Assembly (NCBI GenBank): GCA_027946365.1
Contig: JAPEUQ010000006.1
Location: forward strand, 496,001 to 560,000
Direction of reading: 5' to 3'
DNA: 64,000 nt
Source of the DNA: Kalmusia sp. IMI 367209
Lineage: Eukaryota; Ascomycota; Dothideomycetes; Pleosporales; Didymosphaeriaceae
Each line of letters begins with the position of its first letter. The stretch's first letter is position 1. The position numbers and the translations under genes were made by a program. Of this stretch, positions 10,099 through 23,500 are shown piece by piece. The notes below the pieces were generated by a model, which was given only the letters and a program-made list of their open reading frames with translations, searched no databases and had not been told where the DNA came from.

Positions 10099-13000
10099 AT
10101 GGCTCCGATTAGACTGACAGATTCCTCAAATAAGCCTTCTCCTGCTTCAGGCCCTGCCTCAAAGGAGCCTATTGCCATTTGTGGATTGGGTATGGTTTAC
10201 TCTACCGGCCCAAATATGGTGACGCACAATATGATACTAACAACATTATTCAGCATGTCGATTGCCAGGAGATTCCACTTCGCCTGCTAAGCTTTGGGAA
10301 CTCATCGCTAATGCCCGGTCTGGCAAGTGTGCCGTTCCCCAGTCGCGATTTAACATCGATGGCTTCTACCACCCCCAAGGCAATGATCGCTCTGGTAGCG
10401 TAATCACTAAAGGAGGATACTTCCTGAATGAAGACACTCGGGAATTCGAAAATACCTTCTTTGGAATTAACAACTTGGAGGCAACATACATGGACCCGCA
10501 ACAGCGTAAGCTGCTCGAAGTCGTCTACGAGTGTCTCGAGAACGCAGGTGTTCCTCTCGATGCTGCGTCTGGTTCCAACACTGGTGTTTATGTTGGTAAC
10601 TTCACATTCGATTATTTAATCATGCAAAGTCGCGATGCCGATTACCTTACTCGATACAACTCGACTGGTATGGGCACGTCTATCCTGGGAAACCGTATCA
10701 GTCACGTGTACAACCTGAAAGGCCCGAGTTTGGTCGTTGATACTGCCTGCTCTTCCTCACTTTACTGTCTGCACGTTGCTTGCGTCGCATTGGAGAACTA
10801 CGAGTGTGATGCCGCCATTGTTGCAGGTGCCAATCTTATCCAATCAGCCGAGCAACACATAGGCACTATGAAAGCTGGTGTGCTGTCGCCCACCTCGGAA
10901 TGCCACACCTTTGATGCTTCTGCCGATGGTTACGGACGAGCTGAGGGTATTGGCGCTCTTTACGTCAAGCGATTAAGCGACGCTCTTCGGGACGGTGATC
11001 CCATCCGCAGTGTGGTTAGAGCATCTGCTATCAACGCGTAAGTTTCACCGACTTACTACAAGATCCCCATATTAAACTATCCAGAAACGGCAAAACCGCC
11101 GGTATCGCGCTCCCAAGTGCCGATGGCCAGGAGGCGGTTGTCCGCAAAGCGATGACTAAGGCTGGCCTGAGCCCCGACGACATTTCGTATCTCGAGTGCC
11201 ACGGTACGGGCACAAAGGTCGGTGATGCTATCGAAGTAGAGGGTCTTTCCCGTGTCTTCAACCGTTCTCCTGATCGTCGCTTGGTCATTGGGTCCGTTAA
11301 ATCCAACGTTGGTCATTCCGAGGCTGCAAGTGGTATTGCTGGTGTGATCAAGGCTACTATGGCGATTGAGCGTGGCCAAATTCCCCCGACTCATGGCCTC
11401 AAGAACCTGAACCCGAAGCTGGCGCCTTTTGAAAAGGGTGGTAAGTCTACCACATATACGCAACGCACTGTGAACACAAGCTGATTGTGAATCTTTTTCT
11501 AGTTTCCATTCCGACAGAGCTAGTCCCGTGGCCAGGTAAGGCTGGAGAAGTAAGACGTGCTGGTAAGCCAAGTATGCTCCCATCGAAACCACAGTGACTG
11601 AGCAACGCAGGTATCAACTCCTTCGGATATGGCGGAGCTAACGCCCACGTTATCCTCGAGCAAAGCCCTCGCCTTGGCGTTGAGAAGGAATTGGTGACTC
11701 CGCAACCTACTGTCGTCCTTCCTCTTTCTGCTGCTACCACAGCTGCTCTGGAAGGACGCAGAAGTGATCTGATCGACTTTAACTTCAAGGACACGAACAT
11801 CCTCGATCTAGCTTACACACTTGGGTCTCGCCGCACCAACTTCCAGAACCGCGGCTATCTGCTTGCCTCGACCTCTACAAACCTTGGCGACACTTTCAAC
11901 ACGAAAGACCTCGTGACAGGATCCGCATCGTCAAGTGTGTCAAGCCAGCCCTTGGCTTTCGTCTTCACTGGTCAGGGATCTCAATGGGCCGGCATGTGCA
12001 AAGAGCTTTTCCAATTCCCTGTCTTTAGCGACGCTTTCGCCGAGATGGATGCTGCACTGCAAAGCATTCCCGAGTCGCCGTCTTGGACACTCAAGGAGGC
12101 GGTCCTTGACACTTCGAACCCAGACCTGATTAACACTCCACAGCGCTCGCAGCCATGCTGTACTGCGGTGCAGGTAGCTTTGATCCAGCTTCTTGCTTCG
12201 TGGGGCATCGTGCCAAATACGACTGTGGGCCACTCTAGCGGTGAAATTGCGGCCGCTTTCGCAGCCGGCCATCTGTCTGCGGCTGAATCTATCATTATCG
12301 CCTATTACCGTGGTTACTGTGTATCCAGGAAGACGAGTGACGGTGCTATGATGGCTGCTGGACTATCCGAGACTGAAGCAACCAAGAAGATCGCCGAAGC
12401 TGGCCTTGAAGGCAAAATTCGCGTGGCCTGTGTCAACTCGCCAGAAGGTGTCACCATTTCTGGAGATAACCCTGCCATCGACAGCATAATTGCTGTCCTT
12501 CAAGGAAACGGAACCTTTGCAAGAAAACTCAAGACGGGTGGCCAGGCTTACCACTCGCAGCATATGTTGCCAGTTGGCCAGGAGTACCAGAGCTTCTTGG
12601 ACAAGGTTCTGCCGACTTTGGCCCCCTCCACCACGCTACCAAAGGCTGCGACGGTCGTGTCCTCCGTCACCGCGGAGCCCAAATCGAATGGCTTCAATTC
12701 CAGCTACTGGAGAAGCAATCTGGAAGGCCAAGTGAAATTTGCACAAGCTATCAAGAGGCTCCACGCTGACGGTCAGCACACTTTCTTGGAGCTTGGTCCT
12801 CACACATCCATGGAGCTTCCCGTCAAGCAGACTCTTGCCAAAGAGGGAATATCCGGATCTAACGTCCAGTACTTCGGTCCTATTAAACGCAACACTGAGG
12901 CGACTGAGACTGCTCTCAGTGTGCCAGCCAAGCTCTGGCTGCACGGCTATGAGATTGACTGGAACCGCGTCAACGGTTTGAGCGACGCTCCAGAGGGAAC

Positions 13001-16000
13001 GTTCAGTGTTGTGACCGATCTTCCGCGCTACCGCTTCCAGTATTCCGAGTTACTCTGGAACGAGGGACGTCCTAGTCTTGAATACCGTCAGCGAAAGCAC
13101 ACGCGCCACGAACTCCTTGGAACCCTCATTCCTGGTGGCAACGGCGATGACTTGATTTTCCGCAACATCATACAGGTGTCGGACTTCAAGTGGCTCGAGG
13201 ATCATAAACTCGAAGATACGGTAGTGTTCCCGGGAACTGCGTATCTCGGCACGGCCATGGAGGCTGTCATGCGTGCAGCAGACATACCTGTTTCCGAGAA
13301 GCCCACGTTCAGCTTCTCAAATGTTCACGTCCTAAACGCCTTAGCGTTGTCCACTGAAGCAGCCGCGAAGATGGAAATCTTTACATCACTGCACAAGTCC
13401 AACATTACCAATGCTGCAACCTCCTCTAAGTGGTGGGATTTCGTCATCTCGACTTTCCAGAATGGTTCATCTGTCCAGCACGCCAAAGGTAGCGTCTCTA
13501 TCACGACTGAGAATGTTACTTTGCAATCAAAGTATGGAGCTCCTGATGGCACCCTGGAGCCCACTGCGAAGCGTACCTGGTACGATAGACTTGTCAAGAA
13601 TGGTTTGAACTATGGCCCTCACTTCCAGCCCATCACTGAGTTCTTGACCCCCAGCATGGCCTCGGCGCCTTATGCTGGTGCTAAATTGCCGCTGATCACG
13701 ACATCCGGAGATGAATTAGCAGTTTATCCCATCCATCCCATCACGCTTGATGCCATGCTACAAACTGCTATAGTAGCTACTGCAAATGGTCTTCCTAACG
13801 AACTCAGCGCTAAGGTACCGACTAGGTTTGGATCTATTACTCTCAAGACTACTACAAGCGGACCCTCCCAAATCTACGCCCTGTCCAAGAGCGTCGGTTT
13901 TGGAGCTGTTGAGACTGGATCCGAAATCGTGGATGCCGATGGTCAGGTTGTGGTTCAATTTGACAAAGTGCGCTTGAGCCCATACTCCTCCGGCGCTCCT
14001 GTGGACACAGCGGGCGAGCGTCATCCTATGCTCCGTAACTTGTGGAAGCCGGATCTCTACGGCTTGGGATTCATTGATGTCAGCGACTTCCAGAAGCACA
14101 TGGATGGATTTGTGGCTGAAGCAGACTCACCACTTGAGGATGATAGCATCATTCGTCTCGGTGCTGCCCTTGATCTCGCGGTGCACAAGAATTCCCGTGT
14201 GCGCGTTCTTGAGTTAGGCAACGACATCCACGAAATATCGCTTGCTGTCTTGGATCTGCTTGCCTCCAAGAACGAATTTAAGAGGGCTGCCAACTATAGC
14301 ACGGCTTCTTTCACCGAAGCTGGCACGCTTTCAGGAGGTCTCGTTGATTTGGAGACTGGCGAGCGCTCTGAAGCCGAAGATTTGGCTGGCGAGAAATACC
14401 ATATTATCTTGATTCCAGTGGCTGGACCCTGGCTTGAGCAGCACGCTGACAAGATCCAAGAGTTCCTCGAAGAGGATGGCACAGTGCTGGCTCTTGCTCC
14501 TACCTCGTCTGCAAAGGCATTCGCTTCCGATGTCTTGACTTCTCAGGCTTACCCTATTCACTCAGGACAAACGTCGGTCGTGATCGCCCGAAAGACTCCG
14601 GCAACCGAACAGTCCACCAAACTGCAGAAATACTTGATCGTTGAACGCGATGGGCAATCGGCTCTTGGATTCGGTATCGAGAATGCGCTATCCGGAAAGC
14701 AGGTGCACCGTGTGCAACTCCAAGAGGTGACTGAGGAATTGGTTTCTGATAAGCCAATTGTTTTCAACCTTGCCGAAGCCAAGGACCCACTATTGTCCGT
14801 CATCAATGACGCCGACATGCTCAAGATCAAGCTCTTGACGGACAACGCAGGTTCCATGGTGTGGGTCACAAACGGAAACATCACCAAGGGTGAACGGCCG
14901 GACTTCGCGCTTATTTCTGGTCTCGCTCGTGCTCTCTCTCTTGAACAGCCATCTCTCAAGCTCTATGTATACGATATCGATACCGCCGCTCCAGATGTCA
15001 CTGCGACCACCAGCAAGCTCTTGAGCGTATTGAACCAGTCGAGCCGCTACCCTGATCTTGAATTCGCCCAGAAGGGTAATTTGGTTCACGTAAGTCGTTT
15101 CGTGCCCGACGATGGTCTCAACACGGCTTTCAGGTCGAAGCAGGGTCTTCACCTGGAGACCTTGGCACTCAAGGATGCAGGCGAAGTGCGTCTGGACATT
15201 GCAAAGGTTGGACAGTACGACTCAATCTTCTATAAGGCGCAAGAGGTTGTTGGCAGCATCCCACCCACGCACATTCGCATCAAGGTAGCATCAGCCGGTA
15301 TCAACGCAAAGGACTACTATCTTCTCGGTGGCAAGGTTGACGTCGTGAACGCGACCTCGTCTAACGAGTACGCCGGTTTTGTTGAAGAAGTAGGCTCCCA
15401 GGTCACCAAATTTCAAGCAGGGGACAGTGTCGTCGTCATGGCGCCTTCGCACTTCCAGACATACCAGACCATTCCTGAATGGGCTGCCGTGAAGCTTGAG
15501 GAAGGGGAAGACCTAAACGTGGCGGCAACGCTTCCTGTTGTGTGGGCTACTGCCATCTACGCTCTGCATAACCGAGCTGCAATTCAAGCTGGCGAAAGTG
15601 TTCTCATCCACAGCGGCGCTGGTGGTGTTGGCATTGCCGCCATTCAGATTGCCCAGCAGGCCGGTGCTGAAGTATACACCACCGTCTCCACCGAGGAAAA
15701 GAAGCAATATCTGGTCGATACTTTCGGTCTTAACCCTGCCAATATCTTCAGCTCGCTTGATGACTCTTTCCTTACTGGCATCCTCGAAGCGACTGGTGGC
15801 CGAGGTGTGGATGTGGTGCTGAACTCTCTCACAGGTGATCAGCTGCACGCAACCTGGCGCAGCATTGCAGAGTGTGGTCGCTTTGTTGAGATCGGCAAGA
15901 TGGATCTTACGAACGCTGGCCGTCTTGAGATGGACCAATTCTTGAAGAACACAACCTTCACCGCCTTCGACCTTGCTCATCTTTACTTCTCCGAAAATCC

Positions 16001-17459
16001 CAAGTTGAACGCGACTTGGCACCAGCTTCTCGATGACACCGTGCAGCTTTGGCGATCTGGCAAGCTGGCCGGGTTCGATACCCTTCAGGTCTTCGACATA
16101 GCCGATGCTACTGCGGCTTTCCGTCGCTTCTCCTCTCGAAGCCGTATGGGCAAGGTCGCAATTAACCTACAGAATGGTGACTCAAAGATTCCAGTGCGAC
16201 CATTGAAGCATGCCACTCGCTTCGCTAGCGACAAGAGCTACGTAATGGTTGGCTGCTTGGGAGGTCTTGGACGTACGCTTACCCGATGGATGTTGCAGCG
16301 CGGTGCGAAGAAATTCGCCTTCTTGGGACGTTCTGGTCTTGACAAGCCGGCTGCTCGTGCTCTCGTCAATGACGTGAAGCTCGCCGGTGGTGAGGCTGTA
16401 GTTGTCCGTGGTGATGTCTGCAGCGAGAAGGATGTTGCTGCCGTGGTTGAAGCTGCGACAGGCGAAATTGGAGGTGTTGTTCAGGCTGCTATGGGCTTGA
16501 ATGAGGCACTTTTCACAGTGATGCCCAATGAATGGTGGCACACCGGTATCGATCCCAAGGTTCACGGAACGTGGTATCTGCACAACGCTCTACGCGCCTC
16601 CGGACGCGACAGCAACCTTGATTTCTTCCTAATGACCTCTTCCATCTCAGGCAGTGTCGGCACAGCTACCGAGTGCAACTACTGCTCTGGCAATTACTTC
16701 CTTGATATCTTCGCCCGTTACCGCCGCTCCCTTGGCCTACCTGCCACCTCAGTCGGACTTGGTATGATTTCCGGAGCTGGGTACCTGCATGACAACCCAG
16801 AGATTGAGGCTCTGTTGCTCCGAAAGGGTATTCAGGCTATTGACCAGGATGAACTACTCCAGATTCTCGATATCGCTCTTAGCGCTAACGATATCTCTGG
16901 TATCCACCATCCGTACGATTACGCCGCCACTGGTCATATTCTCACTGGTCTCGAGCCCATGGGTCTCAAAGAGCTCCGTAAGAAGGGTTTCGAGGGTACC
17001 AATCCTACTCTCGATGACCCTCGTGCCAACCTTCTCTCCAGCGCTCTCGACGGTCAGGAAGATGTCCTACGTCACAGCTCCACCGACGGTCTCCCGCCAC
17101 CTCTTGCGCAGGCGCTTGAGGAAGGACAGACACTCAAGGAAGCGCTGCTCGACTTCATGCGCAAGCGATTTGGTAACCTTACCCTCATCAAATTCGATGA
17201 TGTGGACGTCCAGCTGCCATTCGTCAAGTTTGGTATGGACAGTATGTTGGCGGCGGAGTTCAGGACCTGGTTCTACCAGACACTTACGGTGGATGTTCCC
17301 TTCCTTATGTTCATGGACAAGAACACTACGCTGGAGGGAATGAGGGACTTTGTGCTCGGAGAAATGGAGGGTGCGAAGGCGGCTGATACGAAAGAGGAAG
17401 CGGCGACGGTGAGCGCCGAGACTCCTGCTGTGGCGGCTGCTCCTTTGGTAGCAGCATAG
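10099..17459 (+). CDS. Highly reducing type I polyketide synthase (2379 aa)
   Basis: This iterative HR-PKS is built from five exons (10099-10189, 10254-11037, 11085-11440, 11503-11562, 11611-17459); these sum to exactly 2380 codons. Domains in order: KS about 25-450 with active Cys in DTACSSS (about residue 196) and HGTGT; AT about 545-870 with GHSSG (Ser about 639); DH about 930-1230 with His about 962 (EDHKLED) and Asp about 1144 (HPITLD); a methyltransferase-like region whose SAM motif reads LELGND rather than LEIGxGTG and so looks inactive; ER about 1640-1960 (HSGAGGVGIAA); KR about 1970-2150 (GCLGGLG, Ser, NYCSGN); and ACP with GMDS, phosphopantetheine Ser about 2308. There is no thioesterase or reductase tail, so release needs a partner or water. 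It would make a reduced, C-unmethylated chain from malonyl-CoA. It is the core of the cluster. Confidence 0.96.
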
Positions 17460-18646
17460 AGGCTTGGTTGGTATATATAATGTGTAGATGACTTTCCTTT
17501 GTATAGTTTCATTTGTAGATTAATGGAGTATACTCCCTTTCATAAATCACTCTTTTTATTTTTTATGTTTTAATGCTTTCGCTTTCTTCTCTTACTCAAC
17601 CTAGCTTTTTAGAAAATATTGAGGTAGCATAGATGGATTCGTAATTAGGTCGGTGTTGTCTTGACAAACATGTGCGACAGGCTAGTGGAATACGTTACAA
17701 GATGAAGCGACATACTGCATTACTGGGTCGGCATGCGTACTTTTCCCCAGCGTCCAGGTAGAAGTCGCGCTCTACTACGAAGCTACCTTTCTAGTAGAGC
17801 CTATGAAAAATGTAGTCGTCATTACAGGGTCGCGCTCTAGAACAGAGATAGCATCCCCCCAAGCTTTGCAATTGTTCGACGCCCAATTCTCCCTTTAGCG
17901 AGAGGCACCCAACTCTAAGTTCCCCAGAAATATTGGTATAATTCACGTCACATCTCACGAACTTCACGCCCTTTCAGGCATAGTTCGAGATAGTAGCTCT
18001 GAAACATGCGCCTTTCAGCCCATCGATTTCATGCTCTTCAATCGGCCAAATCGACATACGAGCCTCCGCCATCATTCACTCACGGGTTACGGGACGAGGG
18101 AAAGTTGAAAGGAACTAGGGATATGTGTAAGTAGATACCGAGTGGTGGCAATGATATTTCCGAGCGAGGGCGGGTGGAAGGGCGACCACCTATTGGAGCC
18201 CTGGGTGACATCTATCCGGAATTCGTCACTGGAGGAAGCGTTCCTCTTGTTATCGGTTGGCTTACAGCTTTAGATAAGGACAAACCATTATATCTGATTA
18301 CGACCAGTCTTATACCACATCATGAAAGAAGCACTAATAGTCACGTCGACAATGTCGTAGCATTTATTGACTCCACAGAGTTTGGCGCCGTGGCGCCACT
18401 GTCGATACTCTCTCATGACATGAAATCCGATTTTAGATTCGATGGGTACTATTCAAGTTTCCCGTTACACATTACCAGTAGCTATCTCTATCAAGTTCCC
18501 GCTCTGCCCAGTTTTGCGGTCCTTGGTATTCAAGGCGCACACCGCATCGCCTCTGGAGGGTGAGGGTGTTCCAAAAATGTAAAGCGTCTACAGGATAAGT
18601 CTTTGCAGCGGGTCCAATTTCACGTAATAAATTCTTTAGTAGCTTC
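17460..18646. other. Intergenic stretch between PKS and enoyl-CoA hydratase
   Basis: Both flanking genes end here, so it holds two 3' regions. The first 150 bases are A/T-rich, as expected for a 3' UTR. An open frame at 18174-18563 lacks any recognisable family feature and I do not call it. I see nothing else. Confidence 0.5.
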
Positions 18647-19666
18647 TCAAACATTCCACGGGCCCTCGCCGACTAACTTCAGTACTTCTGAGTCAAGGTT
18701 GAGCTCATACCCTAAGTCAGTCTGCAAACCCAATTCGGCAGCCTTAGCTATACGCGCCTGTACATTTGGATCCTCGAACGCCTTCATAGCTGTAGCGTAA
18801 TCTTCTTGCTGTTCTTCAATTGTTGGCCATGGAGTACGCTTGTCAATAAGCTCCTTAGCGTTGACAATGCCGTACTTGTCCCAGCCTGCAACACGACAAG
18901 CAAATTTGTCAACAAAGGTTTCGAACTCAGTATCTGAGATCGCGCGATTGATCCCTGTTTATGGGTTAATGACGTTCTGTAGAAGATACACGTAGGAGAA
19001 GAAGAGAGTATACGTACAGCCATATTGGGCCGCTGTTTCAGCGTCAAAGTCGTCGCCTCCTAGAATGATCTCAAGTGCTCGCTTCCGGCCGAGTATCCTA
19101 GGCAACAATCCGACTCCGCCGCCACCTGGTAGCGTCCCTATAATCGCTCATCAGTGTCCATTCGATTTTGTCAATTTTCGCATGTTATCTTCACCTAGCG
19201 CGACCTCATCTTGTGAGAAAACAGCCTTTTCCTTGCTCCCAAAAGCAACATCAAAAGCCGTAACAAATTCGGCCCCGCCACCACGCACAATACCTCTCAC
19301 AGCAGCAACAGTAAGAACGGGTAAATTAGCCAATGTCGTTAGATTTGACCAAAGGCCGTCCCTAAGTTCATCTGGAACACCGTTAATGATGTCCAGGTGC
19401 GCAATGTAAAAGTCTGGATTGCTGGAGTCGAAAACGACGACTTTGACCTCCCCATCGTTTGCAATTTCGTCTATAACGGCGTAGAAAGATTTGTAGAACG
19501 CTGTGTCTTGGACATTAAAAGGTGGGTTGGAGAAAGTGGCGCGCCAGTAGGAGGAGGTAACTTTCGTGATGGCAATGGGTGCGGTAGAGTTGATGGGCGC
19601 TGCAAGTGCAGCACAAATAGCTATGATGGGGGATGCCGCAATCGAAAATAATGAGAGGATTTTCAT
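18647..19666 (-). CDS. Enoyl-CoA hydratase/isomerase family protein with signal-like N-terminus
   Basis: This is a crotonase-fold protein of about 295 residues, from three exons with introns at about 19141-19197 and 18959-19020. The fold is shown by the oxyanion-hole segment TVAAVRGIVRGGGAEF, the FSQDEVALG strand, and TLPGGGGVGLLPRILGRKRALEIIL. The first 25 residues (MKILSLFSIAASPIIAICAALA) form a hydrophobic, signal-peptide-like leader, which is odd for a cytosolic or peroxisomal enzyme; no PTS1 tail is seen (it ends GPWNV). The DDFDAETAAQYG and VNAKELID segments resemble fungal ECH proteins found beside secondary-metabolite genes. It could act on an acyl intermediate of the adjacent PKS, but membership of the cluster rests only on position. 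No break is visible. Confidence 0.85.
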
Positions 19667-20524
19667 TTTTCGTGGCCGATATTGTCTCTGAGTGTATTCA
19701 ATTATCAGATGTAGTGTTCGAAGGGCAGCTACATCAACTTTCTAATATTCATACTTATAACGAAATTAATATTAGCGAGAAGTGTCTTCACGTGCCAGGC
19801 CGGAGAGACTTCGTGTTTCAATGATTTCTGATAGTGCCTATAACGACAACAATCTCGGGAAGATTTGTCGTTATGCTCGGGACCGGAGAGATGATTGAAC
19901 CGAACAGGGGTATCATCTTGCGAAAGGAGTGACACTAGCTGGCGAGCTAATTCCTGCGCATTTTATGTCAGCGAGGACCCATAGGATATCGATCATCATA
20001 TGATGCCTTCACATATCGGCAAAGCAGAGGCTATTGCTAACAGAAAGTCTTCTCCTCCGAGGCTCTGTACATCATATGAATTACCACACAAAGTCAATAT
20101 TCTGTAGGATCTTGACACATATAGATTTCATCAGATGCTGAGAATTGTAGCAATCTAAATTGAGGCGCTCATGGTCAAAATCAGTCATGGATTGGTGGAG
20201 TACTAGGTAGAGACGATACGCTATTGAGGATATTCGGAACCGGATCGAGTAGTCCTCGGTGTTCGCACCAAAATTACATTGTAGATGAAAATCGTTCAGT
20301 TCCAACGGATACAAATTTATTCCTCATGAGTTGTAGGATCGTTGTCTCTGACCATGTATATTTCTCCGACAAGGACGGGGCAAGCGATGATCATTACGAG
20401 GCTTATGACGGGTAGCCTGACTGGAAAGAAATCAAAACATCTCATTAGAATGTGTTCCTTCGCCAACACACTTCACCACCTGATATCGGATATCTCTTGT
20501 CATACGTATGTGACACGTGATACT
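19667..20524. other. Intergenic, between enoyl-CoA hydratase and PKS pseudogene
   Basis: I see no gene. TCGGCAAAG at 20016-20024 weakly matches the cluster motif about 350 bp upstream of the hydratase start. The region where the pseudogene's N-terminal KS should lie is not recognisable as KS sequence. Confidence 0.45.
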
Positions 20525-23500
20525 AAGCTTCTGGAATGCACATATGAAGCCTTCGAGAATGCTGGAGACACATGGGAGAGTGTCTCGGGCTCTAGGACTG
20601 GTGTATTTGTTGGCGACATCTGTTTCGACAATTATTTGACCCAGACACGCGACTGGGACTACAGCGGGAAATATTCCGCCACGGGGTCATTCCCAAATAT
20701 GCTAGCCAATCGTCTCCACTACATTTTCAACCTCAAGGGACCAAGCCTTCTCATAAACAGTGCGTGCACATCGGCCATGTACGCCCTTCATTTAGCGATC
20801 ACTTCAATGCGCAATGGGGATTGTGACTCGGCCATTGTGGCTGGGTCAAACTGGATCATGGATCCAAATTGCCACATTGCAATGGGGAAGCTAGGTGCTT
20901 TATCTGCCACCTCCAGGAGTCACACGTTCGATGCATCAGCCGACGGTTATGCTCGAGGTGAAGGCTTTGCTGCACTTTATTTGAAGACACCTTCCTAAGC
21001 ACTTCGAGATGCATCCCCTATTCGCGGCCTCATCATGGGAACTGCTGTCAACTCTAATGGCCGCACCAAAGGGATAACAAACCCAAGCGGCCCAGCGCAA
21101 GAAATAGTTATTCGCGAGGCGTAAGTTTTCGCAGTATCTTCTCAAGCATATTTACTGAGAGTAGTGTAGCTACAAAAATGCTGGCCTTGACCCTTCAGCA
21201 ACGACATTACTGGAGTGTCACGGCACTGGTACACGCGTTGGCGATCCGATCGAAGTGCATGCTGCTGGCAAAGTTTTCGGATCTTCCAGGTCCGATTCAT
21301 ATGAGGATCTTCTGATAGTCGGGTCCGTCAAAACCAACATGGGGCATTTGGAAGGTGCATGTGCACTCCCCGGTATTCTCAAAGTCGTGGCTGCTCTTGA
21401 GGCAGGAGAAATTCCGCCAACCCTTGGGTACAAAACTGCCAATCCCCGCATCGATTTTGACAACGCAAAAGCCAGAGTCAACACGGATGTTGAGCCTTGG
21501 CCTAAAAACAAACTCAAGCGAGCTAGCGTTACGTCGGCCGGCTTTGGTGGCAACAATGGACACTGCATTATTGATCACGTCCATAATGTCATACCGCTCT
21601 ATCTCAAGCCTGGTATCGTTAGTTCACCTCTAGAAGAATTGAATGGGTTCAACGGCCATATAGAGAACAGAGTCAATGGACACGTGACCAATGGATCGAA
21701 TGGATATTCGTCAAATGGATTGAATGGGCATTCAACAAATGGCTATCATCCGAATGTAATCAGCGAGAATGGAAGCGGAGACAAGCATCAATCTCAGCAC
21801 TCTCCTATCGTTAATGCACCGCACATGTCCAGGACGGCCAATGCGGGCACTCGTCAGCTGATCGTGCTCCCGTTCTCCGCCCATAACCAAGCATCGCTCA
21901 AGGCAAATATGAATGCTTTGTCCCACGTCATTGATCGACATTCGCTGGCCGATATTGCTTACACACTCTCCGCTAAGCGTTCACGCTTTATACAACGAGC
22001 CTTCTGTATTGTGGATAAGGACCACGTTGCAGAGGTAGTGGAGCTGGTTCAAACACCGAAAGTCTTCTCTTCACCACAGCCGGTTCGCATTGGCTTTGCT
22101 TTCACTGGGCAAGGTGCTCAGTGGCACGCTATGGGCGCTGACCTCTTTGAATACGCCGTCTTCCGCAATACAATCTCTTAACTGGATCAGATCCTTACCA
22201 TGCTTCCACATCCCGTTTCATGGAACATCACAGACGTTCTTTCAGGGAAATGCAAGAAAGACCTGATACAGATACCGGCTGTATCTCAAAAAGCTTGTAC
22301 AGCGCTTCAGATTGGCCTTGTCGATCTTCTGGCATCGTGGTCGATCCGACCCGCAGGTGTTGTGGGGCATTCGTCTGGAGAAATGGCGGCGGCATATGCG
22401 GCAGGACGCATCACCGCCGCTGAAGCTATCACAGCTGCATACTACCGCGGGTATATGGTGTCTTTCAACAAACGAAAAGGTGCCATGTTGGCAGTAGGCG
22501 TAGGGCCTGAGAATGGAGTCGAATACATTCGGGAAGCTGGGTTGGAAGAGAAAGTCAGGGTTGCTGCGATAAACTCTCCTTCCAGTATCACCATGTCCGG
22601 AGATGCTGAAGCTATCGAAGAACTATCCAAAACTTTAAGCCAACAAGGCATCTTCAATAGGCTGCTTCAGGCAGGTGGGCTTGCTTATCACTCTCACCAT
22701 ATGCTTCCTCTAGGCCACGACTACACGGACGCGGTAGAAAATGGAAGGAGAAGTCTTGAGAAGAATCGTATCTCTGAGGAAAGCCAAAAGTATCCAAGTA
22801 TTCCTTGGTTTTCGTCTGTTACACCTGAAAAGGACATGACCATGTCAGGGCAGGGTATGCCAACATCTTACTGGAGATTGAATCTCGAATCTCCAGTCCG
22901 CTTTAATGAGGCTCTTTCCAAGCTACTTAGTGCGAAAGACTTGGGAATTGGCGCAGTGATTGAGATTGGTCCTCATGCAGCTCTCAAGAGTCCCGTGGGT
23001 CAGATTGCAAAAGCATTAGGAAAGAGTATACCACACCTCGCATCACTAAGAGGTTTGACGGTGGTCAAAGCTCGATGCTAGATCTTGCTGGAACGCTCTT
23101 CGCTCTGAACGCCGACGTGGACTTGGTGGCTGTCAATGGTGTCGATGAGCATAACGGCGGAAATCTTGTGCATGGCAGCACAGCTATTGATCTACCGCCA
23201 TACCAGTATACTTACGGGCCAATTCAGTACCATGAAACTCGAGCGAGCAAAGAATACCGCCTGCGTAAAGTCCCCCGTCATGATTTACTTGGATCCAAAA
23301 TTGCGGGAACAACCAGACTGCGTCCACAATGGCGCAATATGCTCCGGCTGAAGGATCTTCCCTGGTTGGATGACCATAGGGTTCCACCTCATGTCCTTCA
23401 TCCTGGTGCAGCGCACATCGTCATGGCTATGTTGGCTGCTGAGCAAGCTTACAACGATCTTCCTGGCGCACTCCCAGTCACAGGCATTTCCCTGCGCAAT

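Noticed and set aside
18174..18563. A 129-codon open frame as a gene.
   Set aside because: No family features, no intron-exon support, and odd composition next to the converging ends of two real genes.
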